DNA from: Janthinobacterium agaricidamnosum NBRC 102515 = DSM 9628 | GTDB taxonomy: Bacteria > Pseudomonadota > Gammaproteobacteria > Burkholderiales > Burkholderiaceae_D | Assembly (NCBI RefSeq): GCF_000723165.1 | Contig: NZ_HG322949.1 | Coordinates: forward strand, 5,168,616-5,232,615 | Reading direction: 5' to 3' | DNA: 64,000 bases | Shown here: piece after piece, positions 33,885 through 41,374 of the stretch | How the letters are laid out: the number at the start of each line of letters is the position of its first letter | How positions within the stretch are numbered: the first letter of the stretch is position 1 | The notes under the pieces: model-generated | Database searches by the model: none | What the model was told of the DNA's origin: nothing | Seen by the model: the letters and a program-made list of their open reading frames with translations, nothing else | Translations under genes and position numbers: made by a program

Positions 33885-35687
33885 TTAGAACAGGTCTGCG
33901 TCGAGTGCCATCAGGTTGGCCGAACCGGAGCGCGCCTGGCGGATCAGGGTTGCCGTCTCAGGTTGCAGGCGGGCGAAATAGAAACGCGCGGTCGCCAGTT
34001 TGGCGGTGTAAAATTTATCACCCTGGGCCTCGGCGGCTCCATTTTTTTCCAGGGCGATCTTGGCCATCTGCGCGAACAGATAGCTGTAGATCATGTGGCC
34101 GACCACGCGCAGGTAAGGCACGCAGGCGGCGCCGACTTCGTCCGGATTCTGGAACGCCTTCATGCCGATTTCCATCGTCAGCTTGGTCACTTTGTCGCCC
34201 AGGTCGCCCAGCGGGGTGACGAATTCGCTCATCGCTTCATCGGTGCCGTTCTCTTCGACGAAGGTCTTGATTTTTTCGCCGAACTTGCGCAGCTTGGCGC
34301 CGTTGTCGCCGAGGATTTTACGGCCCAGCAAATCCAGCGACTGGATCGTGTTCGTGCCTTCGTAAATCATGTTGATGCGCGCATCGCGCACATATTGTTC
34401 CATGCCCCATTCGGCGATATAACCGTGGCCGCCGAACACTTGCATCGCTTCCGAGGTGGCGATCCACGCATTGTCGGTGATGAAGGCCTTGATGACCGGG
34501 GTCAGCAGCGCGACTTCGTCGGCCGCTTCCTTGCGCACTTCGGCGTCGGGGTGGTGCAGTTCGCGGTCGATCTGCAGCGCCACGTAGGACGTGAACGCGC
34601 GCGCGCCTTCGGCGTAAGCCTTGCCGGTCAACAGCATGCGGCGCACGTCCGGGTGCACGATGATCGGGTCGGCCGGCTGGCTTGGCGATTTGACGCCGGA
34701 CAGGCTGCGCATCTGGATGCGGTCCTTGGCGTAGATCAGCGCGTTCTGGTAGGCCACTTCGGTCAGGCCCAGCGATTGCATGCCGACGCCGAGACGGGCC
34801 GCGTTCATGAACACGAACATCGCGTTCAAGCCCTTGTTCGGCTGGCCGATGATCCAGCCTTTCGCGCCGTCCAGGTTCATCTGGCAGGTCGAATTGCCGT
34901 GGATGCCCATTTTTTCTTCGATCGCGCCGCAGGTGATCGGGTTGCGCGCGCCGATGGAACCGTCGGCGTTCGGCAGGAATTTCGGCACCAGGAACAGCGA
35001 AATGCCTTTCGAGCCTTCCGGCGCGTCCGGCACGCGGGCCAGCACCAGGTGCAAGATGTTTTCCGACATGTCGTGTTCGCCGGCCGAGATGAAAATCTTG
35101 TTGCCGGTGATGGTCCAGGAACCGTCCGCCTCAGGCAGCGCTTTCGAGCGCAGCATGCCGAGGTCGGTGCCGCAATGCGGTTCGGTCAGGCACATGGTGC
35201 CGGTCCATTCGCCGGAGACCAGTTTCGGCAGGTAGACCGATTTTTGTTCCGGCGTGCCGTGTTCTTTCAGGCACTCATAGGCGCCGTGCGACAGGCCCGG
35301 ATACATCGACCACGCCTGGTTGGTCGAATTCAGCATTTCATAGAAGGAATTGTTCAACACCACCGGCAAGCCCTGGCCGCCGTATTCCGGATCGCACGCC
35401 AGCGCGGCCCAGCCGCCTTCGACGTATTGCTTGTAGGCTTCTTTAAAACCTTTTGGGGTGGTGACGCTTTTCGTCACCGGATCGTGATGGCAGCCTTCGC
35501 GGTCGCCGGAGTGGTTCAGCGGAAACAACACTTCGGACGTGAATTTGCCGCCCTCTTCCAGCACCTGGTTGATGATGTCGGCGTCGACGTCCGCGTAATG
35601 CGGCATTTGTTTCAATTCTTCTTCGACTTGCAGGAATTCATGCAGCACGAATTGCATGTCCCGGATTGGCGCGACGTATTGACCCAT
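33885..35687 (-). CDS. Acyl-CoA dehydrogenase, long C-terminal-domain type
   Basis: A 600-residue FAD enzyme for the first oxidation step of fatty-acid degradation. Seen: an N-terminal extension typical of the 600-aa class (MGQYVAPIRDMQFVLHEFL), MCLTEPHCGTDLGMLRSKA and ITGNKIFISAGEHDM of the central domain, the catalytic base in NMIYEGTNTIQSLDLLGRK and a C-terminal ACAD domain. The class includes DmdC-like enzymes, so the chain length or substrate is uncertain. ATG 35687 follows CAGGAGAA; the open frame upstream is not homologous. It is the first metabolic gene after the TetR regulator. Confidence 0.92.
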   Translation of the reverse strand: MGQYVAPIRDMQFVLHEFLQVEEELKQMPHYADVDADIINQVLEEGGKFTSEVLFPLNHSGDREGCHHDPVTKSVTTPKGFKEAYKQYVEGGWAALACDPEYGGQGLPVVLNNSFYEMLNSTNQAWSMYPGLSHGAYECLKEHGTPEQKSVYLPKLVSGEWTGTMCLTEPHCGTDLGMLRSKALPEADGSWTITGNKIFISAGEHDMSENILHLVLARVPDAPEGSKGISLFLVPKFLPNADGSIGARNPITCGAIEEKMGIHGNSTCQMNLDGAKGWIIGQPNKGLNAMFVFMNAARLGVGMQSLGLTEVAYQNALIYAKDRIQMRSLSGVKSPSQPADPIIVHPDVRRMLLTGKAYAEGARAFTSYVALQIDRELHHPDAEVRKEAADEVALLTPVIKAFITDNAWIATSEAMQVFGGHGYIAEWGMEQYVRDARINMIYEGTNTIQSLDLLGRKILGDNGAKLRKFGEKIKTFVEENGTDEAMSEFVTPLGDLGDKVTKLTMEIGMKAFQNPDEVGAACVPYLRVVGHMIYSYLFAQMAKIALEKNGAAEAQGDKFYTAKLATARFYFARLQPETATLIRQARSGSANLMALDADLF

Positions 35688-35757
35688 AATATTCTCCTGA
35701 CGGCTATTGAGCTCTAAAGTGTGTGTTTCCGATTGCCGGCGGCAAGACCGCCGGCGC

Positions 35758-36384
35758 TTATATCGCTTGCGGTGCTTGCGGCGTATGCGCCAACTGGGGA
35801 CTCTGGTACGTTTCCAGCAGGCGGTCGAAGCCCAGCCTGGTGCGCTCGACGCTGCCCGGCATGCGCAAGAAACGCGCATCGTGGTGCAACGCCAGAATCA
35901 GGCCATACATCTCGTACACCATTTGCCGTGCGTCGGTATCCGGCTTCAAGTCGCCGGTTTCTATCGATTGCTGCACGCTGCGCAGCAACGCGCCCTGCCA
36001 TGCGCGCACCATGGCCACCAATTCCTCGCGGATCGGTCCGGGACGGTCGTCATACTCGACCGCGCCGCTGATGTAGATGCAGCCGGAGGCGATTTCGACG
36101 CTGACGCGCTTGATCCAGCGCGCAAACATCGCTTTCAAGCGCATGATGCCGCGCGTTTCCTGCATGCTCGGGAAGAAAACCTCTTGCTCGAAACGGTGGT
36201 GGTACAACTTGAGCACTTCCAGCTGCAAGTCTTCGCGCGAACCGAAGTGCGCGAAGACCCCCGATTTGCTCATGTTCATCTTGTCTGCGAGCAAGCCAAT
36301 GGTCAGTCCTTCCAGGCCGTCGCGGCTGGATAAGTCCAGTGCCACATCGAGGATGGCTGCCCGTGTCAATTCGCCTTTGCGCAT
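35758..36384 (-). CDS. TetR/AcrR-family repressor of the beta-oxidation operon
   Basis: A 208-residue TetR-type regulator with the helix-turn-helix at about 1-60 (RAAILDVALDLSSRDGLEGL, IGLLADKMNMSKSGVFAHFG, SREDLQLEVLKLYHHRF) and a helical ligand domain of the C-terminal type seen in acyl-CoA sensors. It is the first gene of the operon, 70 bp before the acyl-CoA dehydrogenase, and probably represses it until long-chain acyl-CoA or fatty acid binds (PsrA/FadR-like logic). The operator was not located. Inference of ligand is from context. Confidence 0.88.
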   Translation of the reverse strand: MRKGELTRAAILDVALDLSSRDGLEGLTIGLLADKMNMSKSGVFAHFGSREDLQLEVLKLYHHRFEQEVFFPSMQETRGIMRLKAMFARWIKRVSVEIASGCIYISGAVEYDDRPGPIREELVAMVRAWQGALLRSVQQSIETGDLKPDTDARQMVYEMYGLILALHHDARFLRMPGSVERTRLGFDRLLETYQSPQLAHTPQAPQAI

Positions 36385-36575
36385 GAATTTGGCTGAAGTA
36401 TTAATAAGAGTACCGTATAAAAAAGTGAGGTGTAATCCGCAGCAACAGAAATCTTCGTTAAAAAATTCCGAACGCTCGTACTATTATCCAGTAAGGCTTA
36501 AAAGTCAAACGGGAAGTTTAGAGGTCGCGTTCTATTGGTGCGGCGCAGCATAAAAGCGCCGTGGGCCAGCCTGGA

Positions 36576-36959
36576 TCAGCTGTCGCCGCTGGCCTTGCTG
36601 AGCTGGCGCCGGTCGCGTTTGGTGGGGCGTCCCTTGATGGCCGCGCCCGGTTCGCGAAACAGCTTGCGCTGTTCGCTGTCATGCGCGCGGCGCGCGATGC
36701 TGGCCGGCGTTTCGGCATATAAAGTGCGGGCCACCGGCGCGGCGGCACGCTGGTCGGACAGGCCGGCCACGATCAGTTCCCAGGTATCCGAACCATTGTC
36801 TACCAGCAACTCGTCGCCCAGGTGCACCGGCCGCGCCGGCTTGACCTTGTCGCCGTTGACTTTCACTTTGCCACTATCGACCGCATCGCTGGCCAGGGTA
36901 CGGGTCTTGAAGAAGCGCGCCGCCCACAACCATTTGTCGATACGTACAGGACCGTTCAT
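36576..36959 (-). CDS. hslR: Heat-shock protein 15-like S4 RNA-binding protein
   Basis: A 127-residue S4-domain protein. The S4 fold occupies about 5-65 (VRIDKWLWAARFFKTRTLAS, DAVDSGKVKVNGDKVKPAR) and the C-terminal basic tail (AAIKGRPTKRDRRQLSKA) matches Hsp15. Hsp15 binds 50S subunits carrying stalled nascent chains and helps recycle them under heat stress. ATG 36959 overlaps the stop of the ClsB gene by 4 nt, so it is translated from the same mRNA. Function by family. Confidence 0.9.
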   Translation of the reverse strand: MNGPVRIDKWLWAARFFKTRTLASDAVDSGKVKVNGDKVKPARPVHLGDELLVDNGSDTWELIVAGLSDQRAAAPVARTLYAETPASIARRAHDSEQRKLFREPGAAIKGRPTKRDRRQLSKASGDS

Positions 36960-38119
36960 GCGTATTTCCCCACAGCAAAAATACGCATGATAATCTTATA
37001 TCCGAGGAAGGCGGCCTCATATCCGAGCCGGCGCCAGCGCCCGACATGGGCAAAATCGTCCTGGTGCACCACCACCCCGTCGGCGATGGCCTGTTCGATC
37101 TGCTGGCGCAGGGTGCACGCGAAGCCGGCGTCCTTGATCACCACATTGGCTTCCTGGTTCAGGAACAGGCTCAGGCCGTCGACATTGCTCGACCCGACCG
37201 TGGCCCAGTCGTCGTCGATGACGGCGACCTTGGCGTGCAGCTGGGTCTTGTGGTATTCGACCACCTTGACGCCGGCCTCCAGCAACTTCGGATAAAACGA
37301 ATGCGCCACCGCGTCTTGCAGCCAGATTTCGCCGACCCCGATCAGCAGCACCACGTCGACGCCGCGCCGCGCGGCCGACGCCAGCGCCTCGCGGAATTTG
37401 CGGCCCGGCGCAAAGTATGGATTGGCCAGCAGCACGCTCTTGCGGGCCCGGCCCAGCGCCTGCAGGTAGGCGCGCTGGATGGTGCGCCGGTTGCGCAAAT
37501 TGTCGCGCACCACGAAGCCGGCCATGACCGGGTTGTGCGCCAGCGCTTTATTGACGGCGCGCATTTCGCGGTACAGATTGATACGCTTGATCAAGTTCAT
37601 CTTGCCCAGGCGCGCCCATTGCACTTGCGCTTCCTTGTGGATCACGTCGACCAGCGGGCCGCGCACCTGCACCGCAAAATCCCAGCGCGGCGCGGACAGG
37701 CTGATGCGGTGGTCGTAATCGCAAAACATATCGTCGTTGATATTGATGCCGCCGACAAAGGCGAGCTCGCGGTCGACCACGCAAATCTTGCGGTGGGTGC
37801 GCGTGATGCCACGGCGAAACCAGGCGTTGAAGATACGGTGATGCACCTGCGCCGCTTCCAGCTGGGCATGCATGGCGTTGACGCGGCGGTTGCCGGTGCC
37901 ATACCAGTCGGTAATCATGCATACCAGCAGACCACGACCGGCCGCGCGTATCAGCGCGTCGAGCACGCTGGCCCCGGTGGCATCGGCGGCAAAGATATAG
38001 GTCTCGAAATAAATCTCGGACCTGGCGCCGTCGATCGCCGCGATCAGCGCCGGAAAGTAGTCGGTGCCGCTACGCAGCAGCTTGATATCGTTGTGGGCTA
38101 TGAAATTGACTGATCGCAT
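36956..38119 (-). CDS. clsB: Cardiolipin synthase B-type phospholipase D protein
   Basis: A 387-residue phospholipase D-superfamily protein that makes cardiolipin at the inner membrane by transphosphatidylation. Two HKD motifs: THRKICVVDRELAFVGGIN (about 108-126) and QLHAKVAVIDDDWATVGSSN (about 295-314). There is no strong transmembrane helix, as in ClsB; only a hydrophobic C-terminal segment near GYEAAFLGYKIIMRIFAVG. The preceding EEP-family gene lies 9 bp upstream and the Hsp15 gene overlaps the stop, so the three form an operon. In E. coli ybhP (EEP) also precedes clsB, supporting the assignment. Confidence 0.9.
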   Translation of the reverse strand: MRSVNFIAHNDIKLLRSGTDYFPALIAAIDGARSEIYFETYIFAADATGASVLDALIRAAGRGLLVCMITDWYGTGNRRVNAMHAQLEAAQVHHRIFNAWFRRGITRTHRKICVVDRELAFVGGININDDMFCDYDHRISLSAPRWDFAVQVRGPLVDVIHKEAQVQWARLGKMNLIKRINLYREMRAVNKALAHNPVMAGFVVRDNLRNRRTIQRAYLQALGRARKSVLLANPYFAPGRKFREALASAARRGVDVVLLIGVGEIWLQDAVAHSFYPKLLEAGVKVVEYHKTQLHAKVAVIDDDWATVGSSNVDGLSLFLNQEANVVIKDAGFACTLRQQIEQAIADGVVVHQDDFAHVGRWRRLGYEAAFLGYKIIMRIFAVGKYA

Positions 38120-38128
38120 AGGACCAGT

Positions 38129-38953
38129 CTACGCCAGTTTCAGCGACGCGACGATAGGGGCGTGGTCCGATAATTTGGCCCATAAAGTGCCGTGCATCAC
38201 TTGCGCCGACTCGACCTGGAAACCGCGCACATAAATCCGGTCCAGGCGGAACCATGGCAAGGCGGCCGGAAAAGTGCGCGCCGGTATCGGCGACAGATTG
38301 GTCTTGCGCCGCGCCAAGGTGCGCACCAGGTCGCCCAGCGCCGATTTCGATGCATGCTGGTCGAACACTTCGACCACGCCGAGCTGCTTGCGCAGCTTGT
38401 CGCTCAGGGTATTGCGCCAGTCGTTGAAATCGCCGGCGATGATCACCGGTTCGCCATCGGGCGCCGACGCCATCACCGCCTCGATCAAGGCCTCGGTCTG
38501 GCGCGAACGGCCAGCCTCGAACAAGCCCAGGTGCACCACATAGCAATGCACGTCGGCGGCCGGCGTGCGCAACACGCAATGCAGGATGCCGCGTTGTTCG
38601 TATGCATGATCGGACACATCATGGTTATACATCGAGGCGATCGGATAGGCGCTCAGCAAGGCATTGCCGTGGTGGCCATGGTCATACACCGCATTCATGC
38701 CGTAGGCCGCATGCAGGTGGCGCGATTCGCCGGAAAAAAACTCGTGCTGAGCCGCTTGCGGCCAATGCTTGTGGCCATGTTTCTCGGCGCCGAAACGGGC
38801 AGCCTTGCGGTCGTGCTTGCCCTGCACCTCTTGCAAAAAGACCACTTCGGCGTCGAACAAGCCGATCGCTTGCTTCAGGGCATGTACCCTGGGCAGCCCG
38901 CGAACCGACGAGACGCCCTTGTGGATGTTATAAGTTGCTACGCGGATTTTCAT
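38129..38953 (-). CDS. Endonuclease/exonuclease/phosphatase-family protein (YbhP-like)
   Basis: A 274-residue EEP-fold hydrolase with the expected metal and catalytic residues: VATYNIHKGVS (Asn), VVFLQEVQGKH (Glu), CYVVHLGLFEAGR (His), VIIAGDFNDWRN (Asp and Asn) and KLSDHAPIVASLKL (Asp, His). The position next to clsB mirrors E. coli ybhP-clsB, so a role in phospholipid headgroup hydrolysis or membrane remodelling is likely but unproven. Start ATG 38953. In other Burkholderiales this pair follows nudB directly; here about 4.5 kb of other genes intervene. Confidence 0.85.
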   Translation of the reverse strand: MKIRVATYNIHKGVSSVRGLPRVHALKQAIGLFDAEVVFLQEVQGKHDRKAARFGAEKHGHKHWPQAAQHEFFSGESRHLHAAYGMNAVYDHGHHGNALLSAYPIASMYNHDVSDHAYEQRGILHCVLRTPAADVHCYVVHLGLFEAGRSRQTEALIEAVMASAPDGEPVIIAGDFNDWRNTLSDKLRKQLGVVEVFDQHASKSALGDLVRTLARRKTNLSPIPARTFPAALPWFRLDRIYVRGFQVESAQVMHGTLWAKLSDHAPIVASLKLA

Positions 38954-39017
38954 GGGATGATTCTACCCCCAGTCGGCCGTTTGTGCGCTGCAACTCAATC
39001 GTGCGCTCAGCCTGGCG

Positions 39018-40397
39018 TCAGGTTTTTTTCGGCGCTGGCTCCAGCGCGGTGCCCTCGTCGCCGCCGTCCGCTTCCTGCTCCTCTTCGTCGTGAGCGGCGT
39101 AATGGCAAGCCGGCGGCAGCAGATTGGCCGGCAACGCCACATTCACATTGCAATTCCAGTGGCCGAGATGGGCGCTGCTGTTCGGCACCAGTTCGATTTC
39201 CACTCCCATCATCGGCGCCGCCAGGACGATCGTCAGTGCGCCGTTCTCGGGCGCGATGCCGATCTCGTAGACGGCCGGACTGGTGGCCGTAAAACCGGCC
39301 TCGTTCATGTCTTCCGGCAAGCGTTGATGCTTGCCGACAAAGGCCGTCACATATTCGCCGGCGGCCATGCCATGCGCATACGCGGCGGCGATCAATGCTT
39401 GCTGCTGCGCTTCCGGCATTTCTTCCTGATACGCGGTCGAGGTCGCTTCTTGGCTGGCGTTGCGGAAATGCTGGTAAGCGGGCAGCGCCAGCGCAAACAG
39501 CACCAGCGCCAGGTAGCTGTAGACGATCAGGCCGCCGAGCACGCCAAAGCCGGTGCGCGGCACCAGCGCGGCGAAGAACCAGGCCAGCGGATGACGCCGC
39601 GGGAACGTCGCGGCATCGCCGCTGCGCACGCGCGCGAAGCGCTTGCTGAGCCATGGATAGTCGCCGGTCAATTCATTGAGCGACATCCAGAAACCGCCGC
39701 TGGCGCCGCTTTGCGCGATGTACGCGTCGAAATTGATGGTCTTCCAGCGCTTGCCGCCGGCGGCCAATACCGCCAGCGCATGCAGCGCGCTGCGGCTGTC
39801 GTCGCAGCACGCCAGGCCATACTGGTCGCAAGTGTATTCACGGGCCCGCGAATAAGCCGAACCCAGCAATGGCGTCAGCATCATCGTGCCGATCCACCAG
39901 TGGCGCACCAGGTGCTTTTGCACGATATGGCCCAGTTCGTGGCCGATATAAAAATTCAGCGCTGGCGGGTCGTCTTGCAGCGCATCGACGACATCGCTCA
40001 GCAGCACCACATAATTGCGGCGCAGGAAACGGGTGGCAAAGGCGTTTAATACGCCATTGCCCGTCATCACATAAAACTCTGGCCGCTGCGGCAAGCCGAC
40101 CGCATCGCAGCAGGCATTGAAACGCGCATGCAGGTCGGGAAATTGTTGCGCGCCGACCTTGACACCATGACCTTGCAGATGCGACATGAAATACGAATGG
40201 GCCGCCAGGCCGAACACATACAGCAGCGCCAGCAGCAGCCACACCAGCCCGACCGTGGCGACCGTCAAGGCCAGCCAGAACAGCGCCGACAGCACCAGCA
40301 AGATGGTGAACAGCTTCTGTTCCTTCGGATACACGCGGATCGCACCGGGCGCTGAAAACGGCGCCGGCTCGGCCGGCCTTACAAAACCTTCATCCAT
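39018..40397 (-). CDS. M48 zinc metalloprotease fused to a type IV pilin-like domain
   Basis: A 459-residue membrane protein. Residues 28-70 contain two transmembrane helices; the catalytic zinc motif HELGH is at 153-157 and the third ligand Glu is in SRAREYTCDQYG (187), as in HtpX/M48 proteases. After a linker (to about 285), residues 287-307 form a hydrophobic helix ending LALPAYQHF, like the N-terminal helix of type IV pilins. The following segment to about 433 keeps the pilin globular pattern: EYVTAFVGKHQRLPEDMNEA, YEIGIAPENGALTIVL and a C-terminal pair of cysteines (C416, C431) in HWNC...PPAC. A short acidic tail follows. No prepilin peptidase site is evident. Function unknown; membrane quality control or pilus-related proteolysis are guesses. 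Confidence 0.85.
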   Translation of the reverse strand: MDEGFVRPAEPAPFSAPGAIRVYPKEQKLFTILLVLSALFWLALTVATVGLVWLLLALLYVFGLAAHSYFMSHLQGHGVKVGAQQFPDLHARFNACCDAVGLPQRPEFYVMTGNGVLNAFATRFLRRNYVVLLSDVVDALQDDPPALNFYIGHELGHIVQKHLVRHWWIGTMMLTPLLGSAYSRAREYTCDQYGLACCDDSRSALHALAVLAAGGKRWKTINFDAYIAQSGASGGFWMSLNELTGDYPWLSKRFARVRSGDAATFPRRHPLAWFFAALVPRTGFGVLGGLIVYSYLALVLFALALPAYQHFRNASQEATSTAYQEEMPEAQQQALIAAAYAHGMAAGEYVTAFVGKHQRLPEDMNEAGFTATSPAVYEIGIAPENGALTIVLAAPMMGVEIELVPNSSAHLGHWNCNVNVALPANLLPPACHYAAHDEEEQEADGGDEGTALEPAPKKT

Positions 40398-40499
40398 TAT
40401 TACCTCGTCGACTCATCAAGAAGGGAAAGGCGGCGCCAGCCTTTGGCGCCATGGCCAATCCGCAAGAGTCCGCGAGTCTACAGCACAATGGTATTTTAT

Positions 40500-40528
40500 G
40501 TGATTCATTTGACAATCAAATGAATCAC
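40500..40528. repeat. Perfect 12 bp inverted repeat at the 3' end of the modA-like gene
   Basis: GTGATTCATTTG and CAAATGAATCAC enclose a 5-base loop and cover the last codons and stop of the ModA-like gene. On the minus strand the stem is followed by ATAAAATA rather than a U-run, so it is not a classical terminator; a transcript-stabilising 3' hairpin is plausible. Confidence 0.5.
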
Positions 40529-41365
40529 CGTCTCCGATGAATCTGGCGACGCCAGGGCGACCGGCACAAAACCATAATCGGCCATGATGCGCTGCGCCCT
40601 GGCCGTCATCAGGTACAGCGCAAAACGCGATGCTTCCGGGCGCTGCTGCCCAGCCCGATTGACAACGGTAAGTCCGTAATCGGGCACGATGGCCAGTGAT
40701 GGCGGCATGCCGACCTGGTCGCTGGCCGGATCGGGCAAACGCTGGGCGCTCGGCAAGCGCGAACTGCAATAACCGAGGAAGATATCGACCTGGCCGGTCT
40801 CGAAATAATATTTGACGGCGTTCTTGCCAGCCGGCACAGGCGGACTGGCCGGACCGCCGACCAGTTGCCGGGCCTTCGCTTCAAGGATGGCGCGGGCGCC
40901 CGGCTGCACCTGTTCCGCCTTGGCAAACAATTTCCACGCATAATCGCCACCCGGATCGGCTTTCGGCGTCGACGTGCCGAGCTTGACGGCCGGGTCCAGC
41001 AGCTTGGCCAGCAAGTTAGCCGGCGTCGCCTTCAGATCGGCACGAACCGTCGCGCAGACGCCGTTGCGCACAAACACCAGCGGCGCGGCAGCCTTGCCAA
41101 GGCTGAATAAACGCTGCGGACTGTCCATGTCGGCCGAGATGAAGACATCGGCCACGGCGCCCTGCTCTATGCGCTCGCGCAACAAGCCGGCCGGACCGAA
41201 CACCGGCTCCACCACCACGCCGGTATCGGCCTGGTATTGCCGGATCACGGCCGTCAAGGCGCCGGTCAGGCTGCCGGCGGCATACAGTTTGACGGGCTCG
41301 GCCGCGATGGCGGCAGTCCCGATGGCGCCCAGCAAGACCGCCAGCAACGATTTTTGAATCGACAT
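40505..41365 (-). CDS. ModA-like periplasmic oxyanion-binding protein
   Basis: A 286-residue periplasmic binding protein with signal peptide (residues 1-21, IAA|EP). It matches the ModA/type 2 binding fold: VKLYAAGSLTGALTAVIRQY, EQGAVADVFISADMDSP, KLGTSTPKADPGGDYAWKLF and the terminal MADYGFVPV. ModA proteins bind molybdate or tungstate. Unlike normal modA, no modB/modC permease or ATPase gene follows. It lies 9 bp downstream of a TonB receptor gene whose stop codon sits in its Shine-Dalgarno (TAAGGA), so the two are co-translated. A Mo-box upstream of the receptor supports a molybdenum or tungsten function; metallophore or other oxyanion binding remains possible. Confidence 0.8.
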   Translation of the reverse strand: MSIQKSLLAVLLGAIGTAAIAAEPVKLYAAGSLTGALTAVIRQYQADTGVVVEPVFGPAGLLRERIEQGAVADVFISADMDSPQRLFSLGKAAAPLVFVRNGVCATVRADLKATPANLLAKLLDPAVKLGTSTPKADPGGDYAWKLFAKAEQVQPGARAILEAKARQLVGGPASPPVPAGKNAVKYYFETGQVDIFLGYCSSRLPSAQRLPDPASDQVGMPPSLAIVPDYGLTVVNRAGQQRPEASRFALYLMTARAQRIMADYGFVPVALASPDSSETVIHLIVK

Positions 41366-41374
41366 GGATGTTCC

